The position numbers were made by a program, and so were the translations under genes. A model generated the notes under the pieces. It was not told where the DNA came from. It made no database searches and worked only from the letters and a program-made list of their open reading frames with translations. A DNA stretch of 64,000 bases from Nocardia sp. NBC_01503 (GTDB lineage Bacteria; Actinomycetota; Actinomycetes; Mycobacteriales; Mycobacteriaceae). The DNA lies in assembly GCF_036327755.1 (NCBI RefSeq), contig NZ_CP109596.1, positions 3,038,001 to 3,102,000 on the forward strand, given 5' to 3'. Positions 25,368-33,640 of the stretch are shown in pieces (the stretch's first letter is position 1; the number at the start of each line of letters is the position of its first letter).

Positions 25368-26545
25368 TCCTCACCGTCACCCTGAACCCCGCCTACGATC
25401 TCACCTATCGACTACCGAAGTTCGAATACGGTGCGGTGCAGCGTATTCCGGCCGTCGAACAGCGGATCGGCGGTAAGGGAATCAATGTCGCCCGCATCTT
25501 GACCAAGCTCGGACATGACTGTGTGGCAATGGGATTCGCTGATTCGGCGTTCGCCGAGGAGGCCGCGCGGGAGCTGCCGGTCGATTTCGTCACCGCGCTC
25601 CCGCGCGTGCGCCGCACCGTGGTCATCAGCGAGGCCGACGGCACCACCACCGGACTCTGGGAACCCGGTGCGACACTGAACGATCCGGATGCCGCCGACC
25701 TACTACGGCGGCGGGTCGCGGATCGGCTGCCGCGGGCGCGCGGCCTGGTCATCTCGGGTTCCCTACCCGGCGGGGCCGATCCGCGACTACCCGCCGACCT
25801 CGCCGGGCTCGCGATCGCCGCCGATGTGCCCGTCATCTGCGATGTCGAGGGCGAAGCGCTGCGGGCGGCGGCACGGGTGCAGGGTGTGGTGCTCATGCCC
25901 AATGCCGATGAGCTGCCGGTCCTGACCGGTGTCGCACCGGACGCCGCCACCGCGAGCCCGGTTCGGGACTCCGCTGCGGCTCACACGGCTCAGGGTTTTG
26001 CCGCTGCACGCGCGGCCCACGAGCCTGCTGCTGCGCACACGGCTCATGAGTCTGCCGCTGCGCACGCGGCCCAGGACCTTGCCGCCATTGGCACCTCCCA
26101 ATACGCGGCCGTGCGCCGGGCACTGGATGTCGCTGTGGCCCTGCAACGTCCATTGCGGCTGGGAGTGGCCGCGATTGTGGCCACCCGCGGGCGGGCGGGG
26201 CTGGTCGCGGCCGTGCAGGGGGCGGCCTGGTCCGCCGCCGCATCCGAGGCGATCACCGGAAACCCCACCGGTGCGGGCGATGCGGCGGCGGCCGCACTCA
26301 TCGCTGGGTTGGCGGCGCTGCCGAAACTCCCGGCCACTGTGCCCGAACATGGCGAATGGCCGGAGGCGCTGCGGCCCGGCTGGCTCGATGCGCGCGAACT
26401 CGATTGGCCCGCACTGCTCGCCGACGTGGTCGCGACTTCCGCCGCGGCGGTGGCTCGGCCGGTGGCGGGTGAGATCGATCAGGACTTGCGCACCCGACTC
26501 ACCCCGGCGGTGCGGGTGACGCCGGTGCGCACCCGGCCCCACTAG
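25364..26545 (+). CDS. PfkB-family hexose-phosphate kinase (LacC/FruK-like), with repeat insertion
   Basis: 393 residues. Family motifs: TLNPAYDLTYRL at the start, GGKGINVARIL, and the catalytic GNPTGAGDAAAAALIAG near the C terminus. It most likely phosphorylates tagatose-6-P (or fructose-1-P/6-P) to a 1,6-bisphosphate for the aldolase that follows. The TTG at 25364 overlaps the nagA stop and aligns with the start of the paralogue at 27502; GTG 25355 is an alternative. Compared with that paralogue it carries an Ala/His-rich insertion built of four 27-nt units (25973-26080) between PNADELPVLTG and the nucleotide-binding half. Confidence 0.88.
   Translation: MILTVTLNPAYDLTYRLPKFEYGAVQRIPAVEQRIGGKGINVARILTKLGHDCVAMGFADSAFAEEAARELPVDFVTALPRVRRTVVISEADGTTTGLWEPGATLNDPDAADLLRRRVADRLPRARGLVISGSLPGGADPRLPADLAGLAIAADVPVICDVEGEALRAAARVQGVVLMPNADELPVLTGVAPDAATASPVRDSAAAHTAQGFAAARAAHEPAAAHTAHESAAAHAAQDLAAIGTSQYAAVRRALDVAVALQRPLRLGVAAIVATRGRAGLVAAVQGAAWSAAASEAITGNPTGAGDAAAAALIAGLAALPKLPATVPEHGEWPEALRPGWLDARELDWPALLADVVATSAAAVARPVAGEIDQDLRTRLTPAVRVTPVRTRPH
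25973..26080 (+). repeat. Four 27-nt tandem units inside the PfkB gene
   Basis: In-frame units at 25973, 26000, 26027 and 26054 encode AAAHTAQGF, AAARAAHEP, AAAHTAHES and AAAHAAQDL. They are absent from the paralogue at 27502. The frame is kept, so the insertion is probably a tolerated surface loop that can change length by slippage. Confidence 0.85.
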
Positions 26546-26553
26546 GAGAATTC

Positions 26554-27405
26554 ATGGCACTCACCCCCATTCCGAGATTGATCGAGCTGGCCCGGCCGGG
26601 TGGTCTCGGCGCGTTCAATGTGATCACCCTCGAACACGCCGAGGCCATCGCGGCCGCCGCCGAAACACTGGAAAGACCTGCGATTCTGCAGATTTCGGAG
26701 AATACGGTGAAGTATCACGGCGGGTTGAAGCCGTTGGCCCGCGCCTGCCTGCAAATCGCGGCGGACAGTTCGGCCGCACTCGCGGTGCACCTGGACCATG
26801 CCACCGAGGTCGAGTTGATCCAGGAGGCCGTCGAGGTCGGACTCACCTCCGTCATGTACGACGGGGCGGCCCTCGACTATGCCGAAAATGTCGCCGCCAC
26901 TGCGGAAATCACCCGTTGGTGTCACGAACGCGAGGTGTTCGTGGAGGCCGAGCTCGGCGAGATCGGCGGGAAGAGCGGCGCGCATGTGCCGGGCGTTCGG
27001 ACCGATCCGGCGGAGGCGGTGGCCTTCGTGGCCGCGACCGGAGTGGACGCGCTGGCCGTGGCCGTCGGCTCGGTGCACGCCATGGCGACTCGTGCGGCGA
27101 CGCTGGACACCGAACTGATTGCGAGTTTGGCGAAGGCACTGGCGGTCCCATTGGTATTGCACGGATCCTCGGGTGTACCCGATGACGGTCTGCGCGCGGC
27201 GATCCGGCATGGCATGGTCAAGGTCAATATAGGTACCCGGCTGAATATCGCGCTCACCGAGGCTGTGCGGGTCGCGCTGGCGGGCGCGCCCGATTCGTCC
27301 GATCCGCGAAAGTATTTGGGCCCGGGCCGACTGGATATGCAGCGGGATGTGGAACATCATCTGCGGGTGCTCGGGACCCGTGTACTGCGGACCGTACCGA
27401 ACTGA
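26554..27405 (+). CDS. Class II ketose-bisphosphate aldolase (tagatose/fructose type)
   Basis: 283 residues, zinc-dependent. Ligands and motifs: AVHLDHATE, EAELGEIGGK, AVGSVHAM, LVLHGSSGVPDD and VKVNIGT. Length and sequence fit the KbaY/GatY tagatose-1,6-bisphosphate aldolase branch as well as short fructose-bisphosphate aldolases. It splits the ketose bisphosphate into dihydroxyacetone phosphate and glyceraldehyde-3-P. The position after AgaS, NagA and PfkB favours the tagatose route. It starts eight bases after pfkB. The usual SVHGxY reads SVHAMA here. Confidence 0.87.
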   Translation: MALTPIPRLIELARPGGLGAFNVITLEHAEAIAAAAETLERPAILQISENTVKYHGGLKPLARACLQIAADSSAALAVHLDHATEVELIQEAVEVGLTSVMYDGAALDYAENVAATAEITRWCHEREVFVEAELGEIGGKSGAHVPGVRTDPAEAVAFVAATGVDALAVAVGSVHAMATRAATLDTELIASLAKALAVPLVLHGSSGVPDDGLRAAIRHGMVKVNIGTRLNIALTEAVRVALAGAPDSSDPRKYLGPGRLDMQRDVEHHLRVLGTRVLRTVPN

Positions 27406-27501
27406 TCCGCTGGCGGATTGCCGTCTTTGCGAACCTTTTCGCTGCCCATTCGCGAGGTTTGGGGCTTGCGCCCACGCTGCCGACATGAACTAGTTGTACG
27501 G

Positions 27502-28446
27502 GTGATCCTCACCGTGACCATGAACCCCGCCTATGACATGACCTACCGGGTCGAGCATTTCGAGCGGGGCCGGGCACACCGGGTGCGGTCGGTGGATCAG
27601 CGGCTCGGCGGCCGCGGCATCAATGTCAACCGGGTGCTGAACCAACTCGGCAAATACGCCCGCGCCACCGGATTCTCCGACCACTCCTTCGCCGCGGCGG
27701 CCGAACTCGAGATGCCCGTCGACTTCGTGCACGCGCTGCCCTGGGTGCGGCGCACCGTGGTGATCAGTGAATCCGATGACGGCACCGCCACCGCGCTGTG
27801 GGAACCCGGACCGCGCATCTCCGAACCGCATGCGGTAGATCAATTGCGGGTGCGGGTGGCCGGAATGCTCTCGGATATGAGTGGCATGGTCATCGCGGGC
27901 TCACTGCCCGCCGGTGTCGATCCGGGCCTGCCCGCCGAACTCGCGCGCACCGCCGTGCGCGCCGGGGTGCCCACCGTCTGCGATCTCGACGGACCGGCAC
28001 TGGAGCTCTCCGCACGCGTTCCCGGGATCATTCTCACGCCCAATACCGAAGAGCTGGAACGACTTACGGGCCGTTCGGCCACCACCGTCCCGGAGATTCT
28101 GGCGGCCGTGGAACCGCTCATGACCGCGGGTGTGGGCGCGATCATCGTCACCCGGGGCGGTGCGGGCATGGTCGCGGTGACCGGAGCGCGGGCCTGGTCC
28201 GCCGCGCTGCCGCGTCCGCTCGCCGGAAATCCCACCGGGGCCGGGGACGCCGCGGTGGCCGCCATCATCGCGGGCCTGGCCGCCGGGCCGAATCCGAACT
28301 GGCCCGCCCTGCTCACCGATGCCGTGGCCACCTCCGCCGCCGCCGTGGTGATTCCCGTCGCGGGTGAGATCGACCGAGTCCTGCGCGACCGGCTGACCCC
28401 CGCCGTCCGAGTCACCGAACTGGAACCGGTGGCGGCTCGCCCCTGA
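27502..28446 (+). CDS. Second PfkB-family hexose-phosphate kinase
   Basis: 314 residues, a close paralogue of the kinase at 25364 but without the repeat insertion. It shows TMNPAYDMTYRVEHFERG, GGRGINVNRVL and GNPTGAGDAAVAAIIAG. GTG 27502 is selected because its start VILTVTMNPAYD aligns with the paralogue. It is 96 bases after the aldolase and may have its own promoter; there is no clear ribosome site. Two such kinases may serve different phosphosugars (tagatose-6-P and fructose-1-P, for example) or reflect a recent duplication. Confidence 0.87.
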   Translation: MILTVTMNPAYDMTYRVEHFERGRAHRVRSVDQRLGGRGINVNRVLNQLGKYARATGFSDHSFAAAAELEMPVDFVHALPWVRRTVVISESDDGTATALWEPGPRISEPHAVDQLRVRVAGMLSDMSGMVIAGSLPAGVDPGLPAELARTAVRAGVPTVCDLDGPALELSARVPGIILTPNTEELERLTGRSATTVPEILAAVEPLMTAGVGAIIVTRGGAGMVAVTGARAWSAALPRPLAGNPTGAGDAAVAAIIAGLAAGPNPNWPALLTDAVATSAAAVVIPVAGEIDRVLRDRLTPAVRVTELEPVAARP

Positions 28447-28456
28447 CGAGGGATGC

Positions 28457-28476
28457 GTTCCGGCCGGGATGACGCG
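28457..28476. repeat. Half copy of the dispersed hairpin repeat
   Basis: GTTCCGGCCGGGATGACGCG right after the second PfkB gene keeps only the GGCCGGGATGACG end; the matching left arm is degraded. Confidence 0.5.
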
Positions 28477-28532
28477 GAGGACCGGCGGCGTGTTTCCGGG
28501 TTCGTGCGGCGTGGCGGGGTAAATTCGGCGGG

Positions 28533-28940
28533 ATGTCGGACCTGCGAGTGCCGCCCGGTCAGGGGTCGGGCGTGGACGACACCTATCGGATGCCGCGGGC
28601 GGTGCGTGCGGCACAGGTGATCGCGGTCCTGCTGGCCCTGATCGGACTGCTGTGCACGGCGTCTTCCGGATGGTTGCTGGGCAGCCGATCCGCGATTCAG
28701 ACCGCGGTGCCGTTCATTCCCGGCTGGCTGCTCGGCCTGGTGGCCCTGACCTTCAACTCCGAGGGACAGTCGGTGCGGATCGGCGCGATTCTGCTGGCCG
28801 TACTCAATATGCTGTGGACGGTTCCGTCCATTACCGATGGGCATCCGCCCGGACCGCTCGGACCCATCGCCTCACTCGTGGTGATCGTGCTGCTGTTTCG
28901 CCGGGAAGCCCGCGACTGGTTCGAACCGTCGGGTTGGTGA
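28533..28940 (+). CDS. Hypothetical multi-pass membrane protein
   Basis: 135 residues. A 25-residue polar N-terminus is followed by four hydrophobic segments (about 27-47, 60-75, 82-98 and 108-122) and a charged C-terminus RREARDWFEPSGW. No family is recognised. Plus strand, between the sugar island and the ABC transporter, with its own ATG and no strong ribosome site. Confidence 0.6.
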   Translation: MSDLRVPPGQGSGVDDTYRMPRAVRAAQVIAVLLALIGLLCTASSGWLLGSRSAIQTAVPFIPGWLLGLVALTFNSEGQSVRIGAILLAVLNMLWTVPSITDGHPPGPLGPIASLVVIVLLFRREARDWFEPSGW

Positions 28941-28943
28941 GTC

Positions 28944-28975
28944 ACCGGTAACCGGATTCGACCGGTACCGGTAAC
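28944..28975. promoter_or_regulatory. ACCGGTAAC repeats upstream of the nucleobase-type ABC operon
   Basis: ACCGGTAAC occurs at 28944 and 28967, and ACCGGTACCGGT (28961-28972) is a perfect 12-bp palindrome overlapping the second. They sit in the 99 bases before the ATPase gene, so an operator is plausible. The encoded AraC regulator at 31854 is one candidate binder. Confidence 0.4.
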
Positions 28976-29039
28976 ACGGTCGAAATCCAGTCTGCCGATT
29001 CGCAATCTCGGTGCAATTCCCTGCTCCTATCGTGACCCT

Positions 29040-29846
29040 ATGAGTTCGGAAGTCGCCGCCGCGGGAACAGGCATTCATATCAGCGGTCTGAGCAAGACCT
29101 TCCGATCCGGGCGGCGCAGCGTCACCGCCCTGGACTCGGTCGAATTGCATACCGAGCAGGGCGCGTTCCTGTCCCTGCTCGGTCCCTCCGGATGCGGGAA
29201 ATCCACCATCCTGCGCATACTCGCCGGGCTCGACACCCCGAGCGCGGGCACCGCCCGCATCAATGGCGAGACCCCCGCCGAGCTGCGCCGCCGACACGAA
29301 TTCGGTATCGCCTTCCAGGATTCGGCGCTACTGCCCTGGCGCAGTGTGGAATCCAATATCAGACTGCCGCTACAGGTCGCCGGATTGCCCGCCGATCCCG
29401 GGCTGATCGCGGACCTGATCGCCCTGGTCGGATTGGAGGGCTTCGAGAAGGCCAAACCCGCACAGCTCTCCGGCGGTATGCGACAACGGGTTTCGATCGC
29501 GCGGGCGCTGGTGGTCAAACCCAAGATCCTGCTGCTGGACGAACCCTTCGGCGCACTCGACGATATGACCAGACAGCGACTGAACCTCGAACTGCTGCGC
29601 ATCTGGACCGAAAAGCCCGCCACCACGCTGATGGTCACGCACGGCATCGCCGAAGCGGTCTTCCTCTCCGATGTGGTCGCGGTCATGAGCCCGCGGCCGG
29701 GGCGGGTGGTGGAGATGGTCGATATCGACCTACCCCGGCCACGCACCCCGGAGATGATGCGCACACCCGAGTTCCACAAACTCTGCGACTACCTCTCCGA
29801 ACTGCTCTTCGGGCGCACCGGGCAAGGCGGGGTGGTGGCGGAATGA
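29040..29846 (+). CDS. ABC transporter ATP-binding protein (SsuB/TauB/ThiZ type)
   Basis: 268 residues. Walker [11 protein letters not shown]-loop [12 protein letters not shown], signature [15 protein letters not shown], Walker [16 protein letters not shown]: the nitrate/sulfonate/taurine/pyrimidine importer class. Its stop overlaps the next start (ATGA). It energises the two-permease importer that follows. Confidence 0.9.
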   Translation: MSSEVAAAGTGIHISGLSKTFRSGRRSVTALDSVELHTEQGAFLSLLGPSGCGKSTILRILAGLDTPSAGTARINGETPAELRRRHEFGIAFQDSALLPWRSVESNIRLPLQVAGLPADPGLIADLIALVGLEGFEKAKPAQLSGGMRQRVSIARALVVKPKILLLDEPFGALDDMTRQRLNLELLRIWTEKPATTLMVTHGIAEAVFLSDVVAVMSPRPGRVVEMVDIDLPRPRTPEMMRTPEFHKLCDYLSELLFGRTGQGGVVAE

Positions 29847-30673
29847 CCAGCGTGACAACAGATTCGGTGCTCGAGGAGCAGCGCAGTGTGCGTGGCGGCC
29901 TGGCCGCGCTGCGCGGTCGACTGCACATCTCCGCGCTCGGCGGGCTCGCGGGCATCGCGGCGCTGCTGGCGGCCTGGGCAATCGCCGCGGCCCTGCATAT
30001 CGCCAATGGCACCGTGCCCGGACCCTGGCAGGTGCTGCACACCATGTACACCGACGGCTGGTCGCTGTACGGGCCGAACTTCAAGGTGACGGCCTGGGGT
30101 GCGCTACAGGGCTTCGTCTGGGGCAATACGCTCGCCATCGTGCTGGCACTGCTGGTGGTGCTGATTCCGCCGATCGAAATGCTCGTCACCCAGCTGGCCA
30201 TCCTCAGCTACTGCACACCGCTGCTGGCGCTGGGACCGATCATCCTGGTGGTATTCGGCGGGCGCACCCCGACGGTCTTCCTCGCCGCCATGTACTGCTT
30301 CTTCCCGACCATGGTCGGCGCGGTCTCCGGCCTGCGCTCGGCCGACGGCACCAGCCTGGATCTGGTGCGCGCCTACGGCGGCGGTCGCTGGCAGCGCATG
30401 CGACGCGTACAACTCATCGCGGCGCTGCCGAATACCCTGGCGGCGTTGAAGATCGCCGCACCCTCGGCCGTGCTGGGCGCGATCATCGGGGAGTACCTCG
30501 GCGGCGTGGACAGCGGTATCGGGGTCGCGCTGACCGCCGCGCAGACCGCCTACAACGTGCCGCGCACCTGGGGTATGGCCCTGGCCGCCGCGGCACTCGC
30601 CGGACTCGGCTACGCGGTGGTCGCGCTGATCGCCCGCCTGGCCCTGCCCTGGACCCGAGCCGAGGTGCGATGA
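29843..30673 (+). CDS. ABC transporter permease 1 (two-permease NMT1/THI5-type importer)
   Basis: 276 residues, about six membrane helices; the coupling loop is [32 protein letters not shown]. The ATG overlaps the ATPase stop. Importers of this class with two different permeases include those for pyrimidine precursors and other small heterocycles. With purine-catabolism genes next door, a nucleobase or ureide substrate is likely but not proven. Confidence 0.87.
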   Translation: MTSVTTDSVLEEQRSVRGGLAALRGRLHISALGGLAGIAALLAAWAIAAALHIANGTVPGPWQVLHTMYTDGWSLYGPNFKVTAWGALQGFVWGNTLAIVLALLVVLIPPIEMLVTQLAILSYCTPLLALGPIILVVFGGRTPTVFLAAMYCFFPTMVGAVSGLRSADGTSLDLVRAYGGGRWQRMRRVQLIAALPNTLAALKIAAPSAVLGAIIGEYLGGVDSGIGVALTAAQTAYNVPRTWGMALAAAALAGLGYAVVALIARLALPWTRAEVR

Positions 30674-31473
30674 AAACCCTGAACCTGCTGCGACCCATCG
30701 GCAAATTCCTCCTGCCGCTGCTGGTTTCACTGATCCTGCTGGTCGTGCTCTGGTACGGCTTCCTGCAGCTGTACCCACAGGTCGGCCTGGTCGGCAAGAG
30801 TCCGGGCGAGGTGTGGAAGTACCTGGTCACCGGTCCGACCTCCGGTACCGCCCGGCATGCCATCTTCGCCGAAATGCGAATCACCCTGCGCGACGCCGGA
30901 ATCGGCTTCATCGCGGGTCTCGGTGGTGCGCTCGTGGTGGCGGCGCTGTTCGTGGGTGTTCCGGCCGTCGCCCAGGCCTTCCTGCCGGTCGCCATGCTGC
31001 TGCGCTCGGTTCCGCTGGTCGCGCTGACCCCGATCATCGTGCTGGTCTTCGGCCGCGGCCTGCTCGGCGTCACCGTCATGGCCGCCATCGTGGTCTTCTT
31101 CCCCGCCCTGGTCATGATCATGACCGCGCTGCGCAACGCACCCACCCAGGCCATGGAACTCGTTGCCGCCTACGGTGGTTCGCGGTGGACCGCCATGCGC
31201 ATGGTCTCGGTGCCCGCCGCCCTCCCAGCGGTCTTCGCCGCCGCCCGAGTCTCGGTGCCGGGAGCCCTGATCGGCGCCCTGCTCGGCGAATGGCTGGGCA
31301 GCGGAACAGGATTGGGCGCGGGCCTGATCCGAGCCATCCCGACCTTCCAATACAACCGGCTCTGGGCCTCCATCGCCCTGGTCACCGTCGTCTCCGTCTT
31401 CGCCTACGCGGTGGTCGGCGTCCTGGAGAACCTGGTCCTGGCCCGCTTCGCCCCAGAACAGGGCCGCGACTGA
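30670..31473 (+). CDS. ABC transporter permease 2
   Basis: 267 residues, six membrane helices; coupling loop MELVAAYGGSRWTAMRMVSVPAALPAVFAA. The ATG overlaps the stop of permease 1 (ATGA). Heterodimer partner of permease 1. Convergent with the small DUF4345 gene eight bases downstream. Confidence 0.87.
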   Translation: MKTLNLLRPIGKFLLPLLVSLILLVVLWYGFLQLYPQVGLVGKSPGEVWKYLVTGPTSGTARHAIFAEMRITLRDAGIGFIAGLGGALVVAALFVGVPAVAQAFLPVAMLLRSVPLVALTPIIVLVFGRGLLGVTVMAAIVVFFPALVMIMTALRNAPTQAMELVAAYGGSRWTAMRMVSVPAALPAVFAAARVSVPGALIGALLGEWLGSGTGLGAGLIRAIPTFQYNRLWASIALVTVVSVFAYAVVGVLENLVLARFAPEQGRD

Positions 31474-31481
31474 CGAACCCC

Positions 31482-31850
31482 TCACACCGCTACACACAAC
31501 AGCGCCGCCGCCGCCAGCTCCACCCCGCAGTAGAACCAGCTGGGGTAGAAGCCGACCGGGCGGTCGAGGGCCCGGGAGACTATGCGCCCCAACGCCATTC
31601 CGCCCAGCGCGGCCGCCACCGCGATCACCGCACCCCGCCGGATATCGCCGATATCGACCGCGGCCGCACCGAGCAGCACCGCGATCGCGATTCCGAATCC
31701 GCCGTATACGGCCCGGATCTCCGAGCGTGCCACCGGCGTCTGCACCACGATGCCGAAGGGCTCGGCCAGACCCGCCGGTGTGGCCAGCGCGTACACGCCC
31801 ATCAGCAGGAAGAACACGGCCACGAGACTGATCAGTACGGAGCTCATCAT
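31482..31850 (-). CDS. DUF4345-type small membrane protein
   Basis: 122 residues, four predicted membrane helices. The order AVFFLLMGVYALATPAGLAEPFG, then SEIRAVYGGFGIAIAVLL matches DUF4345 proteins (general membrane proteins of unknown role). A second ATG is at 31847. Its start is only three bases from that of the divergent AraC gene, so the promoters of the two must overlap the coding sequences or produce leaderless mRNA. Confidence 0.72.
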   Translation of the reverse strand: MMSSVLISLVAVFFLLMGVYALATPAGLAEPFGIVVQTPVARSEIRAVYGGFGIAIAVLLGAAAVDIGDIRRGAVIAVAAALGGMALGRIVSRALDRPVGFYPSWFYCGVELAAAALLCVAV

Positions 31851-31853
31851 GCG

Positions 31854-32465
31854 ATGATCGGCGACGTGCAGGACACTCCGCTTCCGGAAACGTGCTATCC
31901 GGCGACGGTATGGCTCGGCCCGGGTCACGCGGTCTATCTGGGGCCCGCGCTGCGTTTGGACGCGCACTCCGGATCGGTGCACTGCCTCGCCGTCGGGGTC
32001 GACGCCCCGTTCACCCTGCGAATCGGCGGCGCCGAGCGGATCGTCCACAGTGCGCTCATTCCACCGCGCGTCACGCATCAGGTGATCGCGGGCGGTGCGC
32101 GAATGCTGTTCTGTTACATCGATCCGATTGCCATGGATGCGCGAATCACGGCTGCGCTGAAGACCATTCGCGTCGATGTCGGCGCGAATCCCGCAGCCGC
32201 CGAGCTGGCCGCCGCCGCGAATCTCTCGGTCTCCCGATTTCTGCACCTGTTCTCGGCCGAGACCGGGACCAGTTTTCGCCGGTATCGGAACTGGGCGCGC
32301 ATGGCGCAGGTCGCGCGGGCCGCCGCCGCGGGAGCCGATTTCACCAGGGCGTCCGTCGAAGCCGGATTCGCATCGCCGAGCCATTTCAGCGATACCTTCC
32401 ACGCCATGTTCGGGCTGACTCCCCGCGAACTGCTGCCCGGTATCCGGCTGGTGGTGGTTAGTTAA
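31854..32465 (+). CDS. AraC-family transcriptional regulator
   Basis: 203 residues. A cupin-like N-terminal part (ILRIGG-type strand pattern; PFTLRIGGAERIVHSALIPP) is followed by a C-terminal double HTH: AAAANLSVSRFLHLFSAETG and VEAGFASPSHFSDTFHAMFGLTPREL. The family is certain from the second HTH. ATG 31854 or GTG 31866 can serve as start. It lies between the permeases and the binding-protein gene, so it probably controls this importer. Confidence 0.85.
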   Translation: MIGDVQDTPLPETCYPATVWLGPGHAVYLGPALRLDAHSGSVHCLAVGVDAPFTLRIGGAERIVHSALIPPRVTHQVIAGGARMLFCYIDPIAMDARITAALKTIRVDVGANPAAAELAAAANLSVSRFLHLFSAETGTSFRRYRNWARMAQVARAAAAGADFTRASVEAGFASPSHFSDTFHAMFGLTPRELLPGIRLVVVS

Positions 32466-32531
32466 CCTGGCGCACACAAATACGTCGGTCAAAGCAAAAT
32501 AATTGAAACTGGAAGCCTTTAGATTCGGCGA

Positions 32532-33635
32532 ATGAGTTCTTTGCACCGGCCGGGTTCGGCCTCTCCGCTGTCCATGGATCGGCGATCCTTTCTTCGGTAT
32601 GCCGGGTTGACCGGGGCCGTGCTCGCCGGTGGGTCGCTGCTCGCCGCCTGCGGGAAGGATTCCTCGGGGGGTGGCAATGGGACCACCGATGACGGGTCGA
32701 AGTACGGGACCGTCGCGGTGCAGTTGTCCTGGTTGAAGAACATCGAGTTCGCGGGGGAGTACTTCGCCGATTCCAAGGGGTACTTCAAGGAGGCCGGATT
32801 CGGATCGGTGAATCTGGTCGCCGGTGGCGCGGCCAGCACCTCGGTGGAGGCCGGACTGGGGACCGGGAAGATCTGGATCGGCATGTCCGCGCCGCAGACC
32901 ACCGCGCCCGCGGTGCTGGAGGGTCTGAACGCCAAGATCGTCGGAACCACCTATCAGAAGAATCCGTTCTGCATCGTCAGCTCGGCGGCCAAACCGATCA
33001 ATTCGCCGCAGGATATGAAGGGGCGCAAGATCGGTGTGCAGGACACCAATCAGCTCATCTTCAATGCCCTGCTCACCGCCAACGGGATGACGCCGAACGA
33101 TGTCACCATCGTGCCCGCGCAATTCGATCCCACCCCGCTCGCCAACGGTGAGGTCGACGGCTGGGTCAGCTATGTGACCAATGAGCCGATCACCCTGGCC
33201 AGCAAGGGATTCGCCAACACCAACTTCCTGTTCGCGGATTTCGGGCTACCGCTGACCGCCGAGACGCTCACCGTCAGCCAGCACACCATCGACAATGAGC
33301 GCGAGAAATTGAAGGCGTGGCTGGTCGCCGATATCAAGGGCTGGCGGGACGCGGTCGCGGATCCGGCCGAGGCCGCGCGACTGGCCGTCGAGGTGTACGG
33401 CAAGGATCAGCGCCTGGATCTGGAGGAGCAGAAGAAAGAGGCCCTCGCGCAGAACACCCTCGTGGTGTCACCGGCGACCCAGGTCAATGGGTTGTTCCTG
33501 ATGTCCGACGAGTTGATCGCGCACAATATCAGCGCCCTCGGTAAGGCCAAGATAGATATCACGGCCGAGAAGCTCTTCGATATGTCGATCCTCAAAGAGG
33601 TCTACACCGAGCACCCGGAGCTCAAGGCGAGCTGA
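32532..33635 (+). CDS. NMT1/THI5-type ABC substrate-binding lipoprotein
   Basis: 367 residues. A twin-arginine signal (RR17-18, DRRSFLRYAGL) ends in a lipobox LLAA-C40. The mature part VQLSWLKNIEFAGEYFADSKGYFKEAG is the classic NMT1/THI5-like start found in binding proteins for pyrimidines, riboflavin and related compounds. The protein likely crosses the membrane by the Tat route and is then lipid-anchored. It completes the importer of 29040-31473 although it has its own upstream AT-rich gap (32466-32531). Convergent with xdhC. Confidence 0.88.
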   Translation: MSSLHRPGSASPLSMDRRSFLRYAGLTGAVLAGGSLLAACGKDSSGGGNGTTDDGSKYGTVAVQLSWLKNIEFAGEYFADSKGYFKEAGFGSVNLVAGGAASTSVEAGLGTGKIWIGMSAPQTTAPAVLEGLNAKIVGTTYQKNPFCIVSSAAKPINSPQDMKGRKIGVQDTNQLIFNALLTANGMTPNDVTIVPAQFDPTPLANGEVDGWVSYVTNEPITLASKGFANTNFLFADFGLPLTAETLTVSQHTIDNEREKLKAWLVADIKGWRDAVADPAEAARLAVEVYGKDQRLDLEEQKKEALAQNTLVVSPATQVNGLFLMSDELIAHNISALGKAKIDITAEKLFDMSILKEVYTEHPELKAS

Positions 33636-33640
33636 ACGAA

